Shown piece after piece: positions 1 to 8,432 of a stretch of 64,000 nucleotides of DNA. A program made the translations under genes and the position numbers. The stretch's first letter is position 1. Each line of letters starts with the position of its first letter. Origin of the DNA: Curvibacter cyanobacteriorum (GTDB taxonomy: Bacteria > Pseudomonadota > Gammaproteobacteria > Burkholderiales > Burkholderiaceae_C); contig NZ_JAQSIP010000010.1 of assembly GCF_028649475.1 (NCBI RefSeq), positions 62,001 to 126,000 of the forward strand, in the 5' to 3' direction. Below the pieces are notes generated by a model. It was given only the letters and a program-made list of their open reading frames with translations. It had not been told where the DNA came from and searched no databases.

Positions 1-816
1 GCCTTCGAGTGGAACATGCACGACACCGTGGGCATCGACCTGGTGGCCATGAGCGTCAACGACGTGCTGGTGCAAGGCGCTGAGCCGCTGTTCTTCCTGG
101 ACTACTTTGCCTGCGGCAAGCTGCATGTGGACACCGCCGCGGCGGTGGTGGGCGGCATTGCCCGTGGTTGCGAGCTGTCGGGCTGCGCCCTGATCGGCGG
201 TGAAACTGCCGAGATGCCCGGCATGTACCCCGACGGTGAATACGACCTGGCGGGCTTTGCCGTCGGCGCCGTGGAAAAGTCGAAGATCCTGACCGGCCAA
301 AACGTGAAGGCCGGCGACGTGGTGCTGGGCCTGGCTTCGGCGGGCGTGCACTCGAACGGTTTCAGCCTGGTGCGCAAGGTGATCGAGCGCGCGGGCGCCG
401 ACCTGCCCGCCACCCTGGACGGCCAACCGTTCAAGCAAGCCATCATGGCGCCCACCCGCCTGTACGTGAAGCCGGTGCTGCAAGCGCTGGCCCAACACCC
501 GATCAAGGCCCTGGCCCACATCACCGGTGGCGGCCTGCTCGAGAACATCCCGCGCGTGCTGCCCGAAGGCACCGCTGCCCACCTGCAAAAGGGCAGCTGG
601 CCCCAGACCGAGCTGTTCGCCTGGCTGCAAAAAGTGGCCGGCATTGACGACATCGAGATGAACCGCACCTTCAACAACGGCATCGGCATGGTCGTGGTGG
701 TCGATGCGGCAGACGCCGAAGCCACCGCCGCCACGCTGCGCGCGGCCGGTGAAACCGTCTACACCATCGGGGCCATCGCCCCGCGCGGCGACGGTGCCGC
801 CGTGGTCGTGGCCTGA
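1..816 (+). CDS. purM: Phosphoribosylformylglycinamidine cyclo-ligase (5' truncated by window edge)
   Basis: AIR synthetase, the fifth step of de novo purine synthesis: ATP-dependent ring closure of FGAM to AIR in the cytoplasm. The reading frame is open from base 1, so about 75 N-terminal residues, including the first ATP-site segment, lie outside the window. What remains is the family core, including a [11 protein letters not shown] segment, a [11 protein letters not shown] motif and a [13 protein letters not shown] motif near the middle, all hallmarks of PurM. The stop is followed by a strong intrinsic terminator, so the gene ends its transcription unit. Another purine gene, purN, lies far away at 39.4 kb on the other strand. 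Assignment is secure; only the start is missing. Confidence 0.97.
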   Translation, partial: AFEWNMHDTVGIDLVAMSVNDVLVQGAEPLFFLDYFACGKLHVDTAAAVVGGIARGCELSGCALIGGETAEMPGMYPDGEYDLAGFAVGAVEKSKILTGQNVKAGDVVLGLASAGVHSNGFSLVRKVIERAGADLPATLDGQPFKQAIMAPTRLYVKPVLQALAQHPIKALAHITGGGLLENIPRVLPEGTAAHLQKGSWPQTELFAWLQKVAGIDDIEMNRTFNNGIGMVVVVDAADAEATAATLRAAGETVYTIGAIAPRGDGAAVVVA

Positions 817-870
817 GTCCGACCCCACCCCGCGTGGCCGCCCTGCCCCAGGGCCGCGGCCGCGCCCCAC

Positions 871-897
871 GCCAGCCCATCGGGCTGGCTTTTTTTT
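871..897 (+). terminator. Rho-independent terminator after purM
   Basis: Perfect stem GCCAGCCC / GGGCTGGC with a 3-4 base loop, followed directly by eight T residues. It lies 55 bases after the purM stop. Confidence 0.9.
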
Positions 898-987
898 GGC
901 CTGAGCGCGGCCGCGGCAAGCGCCGGCTCGCCATCCCTCAAAGATGTCCGAAAATGATCGGCACCTGTCCCACACCGTGCGGCAACA

Positions 988-1003
988 TCCGCAGAAATGC
1001 GGA
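988..1003. promoter_or_regulatory. Small perfect inverted repeat upstream of the isochorismatase-like gene
   Basis: TCCGCA-GAAA-TGCGGA lies about 40 bases before the start codon at 1041. It has no T-run, so it is not a terminator; it could be an operator or an mRNA hairpin. The only regulator nearby is the GlxA-like gene at the end of this cluster. Function is inferred only. Confidence 0.35.
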
Positions 1004-1040
1004 AAATTCAAGCCATCCCTAATCCTGATGGAGTCTGAAA

Positions 1041-1607
1041 ATGAGCACCGCCCTGATCGTGATTGATGTGCAGGAATCGTTTCGCCACCGCCCCTTCTTC
1101 ACCGAACAGGACCTGCCGGCCTACCTGGCCGCGCAAAACGCCCTGATCGAGGGCGCCATCGCCCACAAGCTGCCGGTGCTGCGGGTCTTCCACAGCGACG
1201 GCCCCGAAGTGGCCGACAACCCGTTCTCCCAGGTGTCGGGCCAGGTGCGCCCGCTGCAAGGTCTGGCGGACTTCGAAGCCACGGCCACCTTCACCAAGCG
1301 CCGCCACAGCGCGCTGGTCGGCACCGGGGTCGATGTCTGGCTGACCCGCAACGGCATCCAGCGCCTGATCGTCAGCGGCATCCGCACCGAGCAGTGCTGC
1401 GAGACCACCACGCGCCATGCCTCGGACCTGGGCTGGCAAGTCGACTTCGTCACCGAAGCCACGCTGACCTGGGCCATGACCCAACCCGATGGCAGCACCC
1501 TGAGCGCCGCCGACATCGCGCTGCGCACCGGCACCGTGCTGCAAGGCCGCTTTGCCACCCTGTGCAGCGTCAGCGAGGCCCTGGCCCGCGCCCAGGCTGC
1601 CGCATGA
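1041..1607 (+). CDS. Isochorismatase-like cysteine hydrolase
   Basis: A 188-residue cytoplasmic cysteine hydrolase of the isochorismatase/nicotinamidase superfamily, which acts on amides or related small molecules. The family triad is visible: Asp9 in the IDVQ motif, Lys86 in FTKRRHS, and Cys119 in the GIRTEQCCETTTRHA motif, with a tandem Cys120. The start has a GGAG ribosome site seven bases upstream. Its stop overlaps the start of the next gene (ATGA), so it is translationally coupled to the DJ-1/PfpI protein and then to a GlxA-type regulator. Substrate cannot be read from the sequence; a small amide or nitrogen compound is plausible, because the neighbouring regulators belong to an amidase-like fold. 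Confidence 0.85.
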   Translation: MSTALIVIDVQESFRHRPFFTEQDLPAYLAAQNALIEGAIAHKLPVLRVFHSDGPEVADNPFSQVSGQVRPLQGLADFEATATFTKRRHSALVGTGVDVWLTRNGIQRLIVSGIRTEQCCETTTRHASDLGWQVDFVTEATLTWAMTQPDGSTLSAADIALRTGTVLQGRFATLCSVSEALARAQAAA

Positions 1608-2266
1608 GCCCCGTGCCGCCCCCGGGCGCTCAGCGCCCGCTGCAGATCGCCATCCTGGCTTTTGACGAGGTCGAGGCACTGGACCTGGCCGGCCCTTACG
1701 AGGTCTTCACGACCGCGGCCCGCATGGCCGCCCGCATGGCCTCCGAGGCGGGCCAGCCACCGCCCGCAGACAGCCCGGCCCACTGGCAGGTGCTGTGCGT
1801 GGGCGCCAGCCGCCAGCCCGTGCGCGCCCGCGCCGGCATGACCCTGCTGCCCAGCCACGAACTGGCCCAATGCCCGCACCCCGACCTGCTGGTGGTGCCC
1901 GGTGGGGTGGTGGACGCGGCACTGCGCAGCCCCGCCACCCTGGCCTGGGTGCGCAGCGCGGCCGAACACGCCCAAGTCACCGCCTCGGTCTGCACCGGGG
2001 CCTTCATCCTGGCCGCGGCCGGGGTGCTGCACGACCAGACCGTGACCACCCACTGGGAGGACGTCGCCGACCTGCGCCGGCAGTACCCGGCGTTGACGGT
2101 GCAGGAAGGGGTGCGCTGGGTGGACCAGGGGCGCCTGGTCACCTCGGCCGGCATCAGCGCAGGCATCGACATGAGCCTGCACCTGGTGGCACGCCTGGGC
2201 TCGCTCGCCCTGGCCGAGCGCACCGCCCGCCAAATGGACTACCGATGGCTGCGCCACCCCGCCTGA
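1604..2266 (+). CDS. DJ-1/PfpI family protein (GlxA-like domain without DNA-binding part)
   Basis: A 220-residue DJ-1/PfpI (class I glutamine-amidotransferase-like) protein. The nucleophile elbow is seen as SVCTGAF with Cys130, followed by the TTHW motif with His150. It resembles the N-terminal half of GlxA-type AraC regulators but stops before any helix-turn-helix. The ATG at 1604 overlaps the upstream stop, which fixes the start; upstream in-frame codons would run deep into the hydrolase gene. The next gene starts inside its last codons. Members of this group include isonitrile hydratase (InhA), so an enzyme of nitrogen-compound degradation is one possibility. A ligand-sensing role is another. 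Confidence 0.82.
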   Translation: MSPVPPPGAQRPLQIAILAFDEVEALDLAGPYEVFTTAARMAARMASEAGQPPPADSPAHWQVLCVGASRQPVRARAGMTLLPSHELAQCPHPDLLVVPGGVVDAALRSPATLAWVRSAAEHAQVTASVCTGAFILAAAGVLHDQTVTTHWEDVADLRRQYPALTVQEGVRWVDQGRLVTSAGISAGIDMSLHLVARLGSLALAERTARQMDYRWLRHPA

Positions 2267-3375
2267 ACGCGCCGCCCAGGGTGCCCGACGGGGGGCCCCT
2301 CCTGGCGGCGGCAGCGCCCCGGATCGCCGTGCATTTTGTGCTGCTGCCCGACAGCCTGATCCTGGACTGGGCGGGCCCGGCCGAGGCGCTGCGCATCGCC
2401 AACCAGGCCCGCCTGGCCCAGGGCCTGCCTGCGGTGTTCGAGCTGCACTTTGTGGGCCCAAGCCCGCACACCCGCAGTTCGGTAGGGGCCCACATCAGTG
2501 GGCTCGCACCACTGCCCGAACTGGGGCCGCGGGGGGCGACTGCCGAGGCCGCCCAGGCCGCCGCGGTCGCTGACGCGCATCCATCGCAGCCCTCGCCCGG
2601 CGTCGACTGCGACTGGGTCGTGGTGGTGGGTCAGCCGGGCCGCACCGTGGCGCTGGACCACCCCGAGGGCCGCGCGGTGCTGCACTGGCTGCGCGGTCTG
2701 CGCCTGCAGGCCGGGCGGCTGGAGCTGCTGTGCGTTTGCGCCGGCGCCGTCATCGCGGCCCATGCGGGCCTGCTCAGCGGCCACCGCGTCACCACCCACC
2801 ACCAGCACCTCGATGAACTGCGGGCCGCCGACCCGGCCTGCGAGGTGGTGCAGAACCGGGTCTTTGTGCTGGACAACCCGGTCAGCACCAGCGCCGGGGT
2901 GACCACCGGCATCGACCTGTTCCTGCACCGCATTGCCCAGCACTGCGGCCCGGCGCTGGCCGCCCAGGTGGCCCAGACCCTGGTGATGGGCTGGCGCCGG
3001 GGACCGCAGGCGCCGGAACTGTCGCCGTTCCTGCACCACCGCGACCACCTGCACCCCGCCCTGCACCGGGTGCAGGACGCGGTGAGCCAGGAGCCCCAGC
3101 GCGACTGGAGCGTGCCCCGCATGGCCGAGGTGGCCCACACCTCAGCGCGCCACCTGGGTCGCCTGTTCACCGAGCACGCAGGCATCGCGCCACTGGACTA
3201 TGTGCGCCAATTGCGGCTGGCGGTGGCCGAAACCGCCTTGCAAGCGGGGCTCAACGTGACCCAGGCGGCCGCGATGGCGGGCTTCAGCTCGGACACCCAG
3301 TTGCGCCGCACCTGGCGTGACCTGGGGCGCGCTGGTGCGCCGTCGCAATGGACGCGCCGCGCCGCCCCGCATTGA
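2245..3375 (+). CDS. GlxA-type AraC family transcriptional regulator
   Basis: A 376-residue regulator with an N-terminal DJ-1/PfpI domain (about residues 27-220, Cys165 in LLCVCAGAV) and a C-terminal AraC/XylS double helix-turn-helix (about residues 280-370, with WSVPRMAEVAHTSARHL and a second helix ending in GFSSDTQLRR). The ATG at 2245 overlaps the end of the preceding gene by 22 bases, and the product has the usual length for the family. Relatives respond to carnitine, glycine betaine, arginine or similar nitrogen compounds. It probably controls its own three-gene cluster. Residues 95-120 form an Ala/Pro-rich insertion in the first domain. Confidence 0.88.
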   Translation: MAAPPRLNAPPRVPDGGPLLAAAAPRIAVHFVLLPDSLILDWAGPAEALRIANQARLAQGLPAVFELHFVGPSPHTRSSVGAHISGLAPLPELGPRGATAEAAQAAAVADAHPSQPSPGVDCDWVVVVGQPGRTVALDHPEGRAVLHWLRGLRLQAGRLELLCVCAGAVIAAHAGLLSGHRVTTHHQHLDELRAADPACEVVQNRVFVLDNPVSTSAGVTTGIDLFLHRIAQHCGPALAAQVAQTLVMGWRRGPQAPELSPFLHHRDHLHPALHRVQDAVSQEPQRDWSVPRMAEVAHTSARHLGRLFTEHAGIAPLDYVRQLRLAVAETALQAGLNVTQAAAMAGFSSDTQLRRTWRDLGRAGAPSQWTRRAAPH

Positions 3376-3449
3376 CCTCCGCCCCCATTGAGGCCCGCCC
3401 ACGCTTGGCGACCACACCGGAGCGCTGAGGCCAGGCAGACGCCGGTGCC

Positions 3450-4301
3450 TCAGGGGCGGGCGCTGCGCAGCTCGGCCAGGCGCACCGCCACCAAGCCCAG
3501 GTCCACCGCGTCGTGGGCGTGTTCGAGGTAGGTTTTGAGGTCGCGCTCGGCCAGCTCATCACGGCCCTGTTCGGCGTGCGCCAGGCCGCGGTCGCGGTAC
3601 TCGGCCCAGACCTGGGGCTGCAACACGATGAGGCGGTCTTGCACCGCCACCATGCGGGCCCAGTCCTGCTGCGAACGGTGGATCTCTTTGAGGTTGCGCA
3701 GCAGCCGGGCCAGGATGTCGCGCGGCGGTGTGGCTTGCAGGTACAGGCCCAAAGGGGCCTCGAAATCATCGACCAGACCGCTGCGGTGGCGAAACGGCTC
3801 CAGGCGCTCCGACAGGGCCTCTTTGCCCAACGACTGGCCATTGATCGGGTCCAGCACCACCTGCCCGCCCGCGAGGTTGACCTTGATGAGGAAGTGCCCC
3901 GGAAACCCCACGCCCTGCGCCTTCAGGCCCAGGCCTTGCGCCAGCTCGAGCCAGAGGATGGCCAGCGACACTGGAATGCCCCGCCGCGTGCGCAGGACCG
4001 CGTTGAGGTAGCTGTTGTCGGGGTCGTAGTAGTTGTTGAGGTTGCCGCCAAAACCCAGGTCGTGATAGAAAAACTGGTTGAGGGTTTGCAGCTTCTGGAG
4101 CGACGAGGCGCCCGCCTTGAGGCGCCGCCCCAGGCGGGCTTGCAGCTGGTCCAGGTCACCCAGCACCTGCTGCACGTCGAGTTCGGGCTCATCGTCCTGG
4201 GCCACGCTGGCCGCGGCCTCGAGCAGCGGAAAGTGGACATCGGACTGCACCAGGGTGCTGAAGTAGCCCAGCGGCGTCGGCAAGGAAAAGGAGAAACCCA
4301 T
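3450..4301 (-). CDS. SirB1-like transglutaminase/TPR family protein
   Basis: A 283-residue cytoplasmic protein of the SirB1 family: an N-terminal transglutaminase-like domain (LNQFFYHDLGFGG, then RRGIPVSLAILWLELAQGLGL) and a C-terminal tetratricopeptide-like helical part. In many proteobacteria it sits next to prfA/prmC; here it is downstream of murJ on the same strand, 55 bases away, so they may be co-transcribed. The ATG at 4301 is preferred over a GTG one codon upstream. No clear ribosome site is visible. The biochemical role of the family is not established. Confidence 0.8.
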   Translation of the reverse strand: MGFSFSLPTPLGYFSTLVQSDVHFPLLEAAASVAQDDEPELDVQQVLGDLDQLQARLGRRLKAGASSLQKLQTLNQFFYHDLGFGGNLNNYYDPDNSYLNAVLRTRRGIPVSLAILWLELAQGLGLKAQGVGFPGHFLIKVNLAGGQVVLDPINGQSLGKEALSERLEPFRHRSGLVDDFEAPLGLYLQATPPRDILARLLRNLKEIHRSQQDWARMVAVQDRLIVLQPQVWAEYRDRGLAHAEQGRDELAERDLKTYLEHAHDAVDLGLVAVRLAELRSARP

Positions 4302-4356
4302 CACTGGTTTTTAACGAGTGCCCCGGGGAGCGTCAAGCCAAAACCCTGCCAGCGGC

Positions 4357-5922
4357 CTAGCGGCGCAGCAGCTGCCGCAGCTTGACGCCGGCCGCCCACA
4401 GGGCGCCAAAGTAAATCAGCACCGAGCCCAGCAGCAGCGCGGCCAGCAGGCCCACGCGGTGCCAAGGTTGTTCGCGCAGCGCCACCCAGGCAAATTCATT
4501 GGCCGCCCACATCAAAAAGATGGCCAACATGGCACTGCCGGCCACCACCTGCAGCAAGAACAGGCTCCACCCAGGCAACGGCCGGTACGAACCGCGGCGC
4601 ACCAGGCCGATCAGCAGCCAGGTGGCATTGATCAGGGCGCCCAGGCCAATCGACAAGGTCAGGGCCGCGTGCTGGAAGTACGGCACCAAGCCATAGTTGA
4701 GCACCTGGGTCAGGCACAGCACCACCAAGGCGATCTTGACTGGCGTGCGGGTGTCCTGGTTGGCAAAGTAGCCGGGCGCCAGCACCTTGATGGCCACCAC
4801 GCCAATCAAGCCCACGCCCCAGCCCATCAGGGCGGTGGTGGTCTGCAACACATCGCGCTCGGAGAACTGGCCGTAGTGGTAGAGCGTGGCCACCAGCGGC
4901 TTGGCAAAGGTCAGCAGCGCCACCGCGCTGGGCACCGACATCAGCACCACCAGGCGCAAGCCCCAGTCCAGCAGGTCGGAATAGGCGGCGGTGTCCTTCT
5001 TGCTGCGGGCGGCGGCCAGTTGCGGCATCAGCACCACGCCCAGGGCCACGCCCAGCATGGCGGTGGGGAACTCCATCAGGCGGTCGGCGTAGGTGATCCA
5101 GCTCACGCTGCCGGGCGCCAGGTGCGAGGCGATCTGGGTGTTGATCATCATCGAGATCTGCGCCACGCCCACACCGAGCAAGGCGGGCAACATCAGACCC
5201 ACCACCTGCTGGGTGGCGGGGTCCGCCCAGGCCTGGCGCACGCGGCCCCAGCTCAAACCAATGCGCGGCAGCAGGCCCAGGCGGGCCAGCACCGGCACCT
5301 GCAGCAGCAACTGCAACAGGCCGCCCAGCATCACGCCGCCGACCATGGCAAAAATGGGTTCAATGTTGAGGCGCGCCAGCCAGGGGGCCCCCTGCCAGGC
5401 GGCGAGGATCATCGACAGGTTCAGCAGCACCGGGGTGGCGGCCGGCACGGCAAAACGCCGCCAGGTGTTGAGCACGCCGGCCGACAAGGCGACCATCGAC
5501 ATGAAGCCGATGTAGGGGAACATCCAGCGCGTCATGAACACCGCGGCGTCATAGCCTTCGGGGTCCTGCTGCAGGCCGCTGGCCATGGCCCAGACCATCC
5601 ACGGGGCCCCCAGCACGCCCAGCACACAGGTCAGCACCAGCGCCCAGGCCAATACCGTGGCAACGCGGTCGATGACCAGGCGGGTGGCTTCTTCGCCGTG
5701 CTGCTCCTTGCTGGCGGCCAAGGCCGGGATGAAGGCCTGGCTGAAGGCCCCTTCGGCAAAAAACCGACGAAAAAGGTTGGGAATCCGGAAAGCCACATTG
5801 AAGGCATCGGTCATGGCGCTGGCGCCAAACGCAGAGGCCATCAACAGCTCGCGCACCAGCCCGGTGACGCGCGAAGCCAGGGTGAACAAGGAGACGGTGG
5901 AGGCGGCTTTGAAGAGTGACAC
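4357..5922 (-). CDS. murJ: Lipid II flippase MurJ (MviN)
   Basis: Inner-membrane flippase that moves lipid II to the periplasm for peptidoglycan synthesis. The 521-residue protein is strongly hydrophobic, with about 14 predicted membrane segments. It has the family N-terminus with SRVTGLVRELLMASAFG and the FRIPNLFRRFFAEGAFSQAF motif carrying the Arg residues of the central cavity. Translation appears to start at a GTG giving the usual family start; no ATG lies nearby in frame. It is transcribed away from rpsT, with 109 bases between them, the classic murJ/rpsT divergent arrangement of proteobacteria. Confidence 0.95.
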   Translation of the reverse strand: MSLFKAASTVSLFTLASRVTGLVRELLMASAFGASAMTDAFNVAFRIPNLFRRFFAEGAFSQAFIPALAASKEQHGEEATRLVIDRVATVLAWALVLTCVLGVLGAPWMVWAMASGLQQDPEGYDAAVFMTRWMFPYIGFMSMVALSAGVLNTWRRFAVPAATPVLLNLSMILAAWQGAPWLARLNIEPIFAMVGGVMLGGLLQLLLQVPVLARLGLLPRIGLSWGRVRQAWADPATQQVVGLMLPALLGVGVAQISMMINTQIASHLAPGSVSWITYADRLMEFPTAMLGVALGVVLMPQLAAARSKKDTAAYSDLLDWGLRLVVLMSVPSAVALLTFAKPLVATLYHYGQFSERDVLQTTTALMGWGVGLIGVVAIKVLAPGYFANQDTRTPVKIALVVLCLTQVLNYGLVPYFQHAALTLSIGLGALINATWLLIGLVRRGSYRPLPGWSLFLLQVVAGSAMLAIFLMWAANEFAWVALREQPWHRVGLLAALLLGSVLIYFGALWAAGVKLRQLLRR

Positions 5923-5980
5923 CCGTGCAGTGTATTCGCTGTCTGTGACAGGCCCTCTAGGCCCAGCAGCGCACTTGGGT

Positions 5981-5986
5981 TAGAAT
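5981..5986 (+). promoter_or_regulatory. Candidate -10 element for rpsT
   Basis: TAGAAT lies 46 bases before the rpsT start codon. No convincing -35 hexamer stands 16-18 bases upstream, so this is only a weak call. Confidence 0.35.
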
Positions 5987-6031
5987 CGCGGGCTTTGCTG
6001 GCAACATCTCCAAACACACAAGGAATTAAAA

Positions 6032-6331
6032 ATGGCATCTACCAAGCCCAAGAAAAAGAACCCGCGCCTGGCCTCCGGCCGCAAGCGCGCACGCCAAGAC
6101 GTGAAGCTGAACGCAGCCAACACGTCCCTGCGCTCCAAATACCGCACCGCTGTGAAGAACGTCGAAAAGGCGGTCGCAGCCGGTGACAAGACCAAAGCTG
6201 CTGAAGCCTTCGCCAAGGCCCAGAGCGTGGTCGACATCGTGTCCGACAAGGGCATCTTCCACAAGAACAAGGCCGCTCGCGACAAGAGCCGCCTGGCTGC
6301 CAAGGTCAAGGCCCTGGCCCTCGCCGCCTGA
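6032..6331 (+). CDS. rpsT: 30S ribosomal protein S20
   Basis: Primary 16S rRNA-binding protein of the small subunit. The 99-residue product is Lys/Arg/Ala-rich and contains the family motif [19 protein letters not shown]. The start is preceded by AAGGA at proper spacing. It is slightly longer than E. coli S20 (87 residues), as is usual in Burkholderiales. It is monocistronic, with a terminator about 80 bases downstream. In E. coli, S20 represses its own translation; whether that holds here is not visible. Confidence 0.97.
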   Translation: MASTKPKKKNPRLASGRKRARQDVKLNAANTSLRSKYRTAVKNVEKAVAAGDKTKAAEAFAKAQSVVDIVSDKGIFHKNKAARDKSRLAAKVKALALAA

Positions 6332-6411
6332 TCTTTCAGGCAAACAGCCCGGGTGAAAGAAGCGCAAGCCCTTTGACCCGCCGTTTGTAACGGGTGCGCT
6401 GTCAGCAAAGC

Positions 6412-6434
6412 AAAAACCGCCTTCGGGCGGTTTT
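6412..6434 (+). terminator. Rho-independent terminator after rpsT
   Basis: Stem AAAAACCGCC / GGCGGTTTTTT with a TTCG tetraloop and six T residues. The A-run on the left could also let it act on the minus strand. Confidence 0.92.
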
Positions 6435-6436
6435 TT

Positions 6437-6680
6437 GTTGCCTGTCGTTGGGACCATCAGCCCGCCATCCCCTCGACCACCCCGCCAAAGGTGCGACGCC
6501 GACGCAGCGTCGAACAAGCCCCAGGCGCGCCAAAACAAGCGGGCGCGCAGGCTCGGATTCAGGTGCAGATTCGGACACCAGCGCCGGTGCCGGTCTCAAG
6601 CCTGGTCAAAGGGTGAAATGCTCCGTGCCCCGCGGGCACCGTGCGCCCGCCACCACGCCGGAGGCTGGCGGCCAGCCGAC
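6437..6680. other. Intergenic stretch without a recognised gene
   Basis: Between the rpsT terminator and the end of the DUF3579 gene. It is GC-rich. It contains a perfect inverted repeat GTGCCC-CGC-GGGCAC at 6625-6639 but no T-run after it. No convincing coding frame or RNA gene was seen. Confidence 0.4.
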
Positions 6681-7001
6681 TCAGGGCTTCTTGGGGGCGT
6701 CGGGCACCAGACAGGCCTCGACCACCTGCAGGTGGTTGTCACGGGCGAAATTGAGGGCAAAGTCCCAGGCCATGGGCTCGTGGTCGCGCAGATCGCGGTG
6801 CACCACCACGCATTTGACCCCATTGAGGGTGGTGGGAATGCACCAGGGCGAGTAGCTCAGGTGGCTGCCCGGCTGGGCGCCGCCGGGGCGAAATTGGCTC
6901 ATCACGCCCGCCAGGCGCTCCGCCCAATCGCTGGGCCGGAAGGTCTTGCCATCTTGGGTGAGGCCCTGGATGAAGACTTCTTTGGCGGAATCAGAAACCA
7001 T
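6681..7001 (-). CDS. DUF3579 family protein
   Basis: A 106-residue small soluble protein of the DUF3579 family, common in betaproteobacteria. Features seen: N-terminal KEVFIQGLTQDGKTFRPSDW, the SYSPWCIPTTLNGVKCVVV stretch, and a Pro/Lys tail. The start MVSDSAKEV at 7001 is chosen over a start nine codons upstream because conservation of the family begins there. It is divergent from argD across a 225-base intergenic region carrying a perfect palindrome. The function of the family is not known; its steady proximity to argD-argF suggests only a shared regulatory region. Confidence 0.8.
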   Translation of the reverse strand: MVSDSAKEVFIQGLTQDGKTFRPSDWAERLAGVMSQFRPGGAQPGSHLSYSPWCIPTTLNGVKCVVVHRDLRDHEPMAWDFALNFARDNHLQVVEACLVPDAPKKP

Positions 7002-7068
7002 GGGATGTGCGCTTTGGGGGTGGGTCAAACCGGGGGTGGGACACCCTCGGTCGGGCAGCAGTATTCTA

Positions 7069-7080
7069 TCTTATATAAGA
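7069..7080. promoter_or_regulatory. Perfect 12-bp palindrome in the argD/DUF3579 divergent promoter region
   Basis: TCTTATATAAGA reads the same on both strands. It is AT-only at its centre in a GC-rich genome and lies 68 bases upstream of the DUF3579 start and about 146 upstream of argD. It could be a repressor operator or two overlapping divergent -10 boxes (TATAAG on each strand). Confidence 0.5.
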
Positions 7081-7226
7081 CTAAAAACCATCAGGCGACA
7101 TGCATTGCTGTAATGCGAAATGGTCAAAAAAGCATCACCGCGCTGCGCCTAAAATTACGTTTCAGCGGAACGATTCTCGCTGAACCCCGTCGCCATGGAC
7201 CTATAAGCCCTGTTTTGGAGTACAGC

Positions 7227-8432
7227 ATGACCGCTTTGATTGAGGCCTCTTCGCCCCACGTAATGAACACCTACGGCCGACTGCCGATCGCCATGTCGCA
7301 TGGCCAAGGCGCCTGGGTCTGGGACGTGAACGGGCGCAAGTACCTCGACGGCCTGGGTGGCATCGCGGTCAACACCCTGGGCCACAACCACCCCAAGCTG
7401 GTGCCCGCCCTGCAGGACCAGATCGCCAAGCTCATCCACTGCTGCAATTACTACCACGTGCCGGGCCAGGAAGAACTGGCCAAGAAACTGGTCGAGTTCT
7501 CGGGCATGAGCAATGTGTTCTTCTGCTCGACCGGCCTGGAAGCCAACGAAGCCGCGCTCAAGCTGGCGCGCAAGTTCGGCCATGACAAGGGCATCGAGCG
7601 CCCCGAGATCGTGGTCTACGAGAAAGCCTTCCATGGCCGCTCGATCGCCACCCTGTCGGCCACCGGCAACGAAAAAATCCAAAAGGGATTTGGCCCCCTG
7701 GTGGAGGGCTTCATCCGCGTCCCGGTCAACAACATCGAGGCCCTCAAGCAGGCCACCGCCGGCAACCCCAATGTGGTGGCCGTGTTCTTTGAAACCATCC
7801 AGGGCGAAGGCGGCATCAACGCCATGCACCTGGACTACCTGCGCCAGGTGCGCGCGCTGTGCGACGAGCGCGACTGGCTCATGATGATTGACGAAGTGCA
7901 GTGCGGCATGGGCCGCACCGGCAAGTGGTTTGCCCACCAATGGGCTGGCATCGTGCCCGACGTGATGCCCCTGGCCAAGGGCCTGGGCTCGGGCGTGCCG
8001 ATCGGCGCGGTGGTCGCAGGCCCCAAGGCGGCCGGCATCTTCCAGCCGGGCAACCACGGCACCACTTTTGGCGGCAACCCGCTGGCCATGCGCGCCGGGG
8101 TGGAAACCATCCGCATCATGGAAGAAGACGGCCTGCTGGCCAACGCCGCCCAGGTGGGTGAACACCTGCGCGCAGCCCTGCAGCGCGAGCTGGGCAGTGT
8201 GCCCGGCGTGAAGGAAATCCGCGGCCAAGGCCTGATGCTGGGCATCGACCTCGACCGCCCCTGCGGCGTGCTGACCCAGCGCGCGGCCGACGCCGGTCTG
8301 CTGCTGAGCGTGACCGCCGACAGCGTGATCCGTCTGGTGCCGCCGCTGATCCTCAGCGCCGAGGAAGCCGACCAGATCGTGGCCATCCTGGCCCCGCTGG
8401 TGAAGGCCTTTTTGTCGGAGTCCAAGCAATGA
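7227..8432 (+). CDS. argD: Acetylornithine aminotransferase
   Basis: PLP enzyme of arginine biosynthesis converting N-acetylglutamate semialdehyde to N-acetylornithine with glutamate; related enzymes also act on succinyldiaminopimelate. The 401-residue class-III aminotransferase shows the FFCSTGLEANEAALKLAR phosphate-binding motif, the DEVQCGMGRTG motif with the PLP-pairing Asp, and the PLP-binding Lys251 in PLAKGLGSGVPIGA. The start at 7227 follows a TTTTGGAG ribosome site. Its stop overlaps the argF start (ATGA), so the two steps are translationally coupled. Confidence 0.95.
   Translation: MTALIEASSPHVMNTYGRLPIAMSHGQGAWVWDVNGRKYLDGLGGIAVNTLGHNHPKLVPALQDQIAKLIHCCNYYHVPGQEELAKKLVEFSGMSNVFFCSTGLEANEAALKLARKFGHDKGIERPEIVVYEKAFHGRSIATLSATGNEKIQKGFGPLVEGFIRVPVNNIEALKQATAGNPNVVAVFFETIQGEGGINAMHLDYLRQVRALCDERDWLMMIDEVQCGMGRTGKWFAHQWAGIVPDVMPLAKGLGSGVPIGAVVAGPKAAGIFQPGNHGTTFGGNPLAMRAGVETIRIMEEDGLLANAAQVGEHLRAALQRELGSVPGVKEIRGQGLMLGIDLDRPCGVLTQRAADAGLLLSVTADSVIRLVPPLILSAEEADQIVAILAPLVKAFLSESKQ

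Noticed and set aside
4318-5919. A 533-codon plus-strand frame
   Set aside because: Antisense to murJ; Gln/His/Gly-rich with no motif.
6625-6639. Inverted repeat GTGCCC-CGC-GGGCAC as a terminator
   Set aside because: No T-run follows on either strand.
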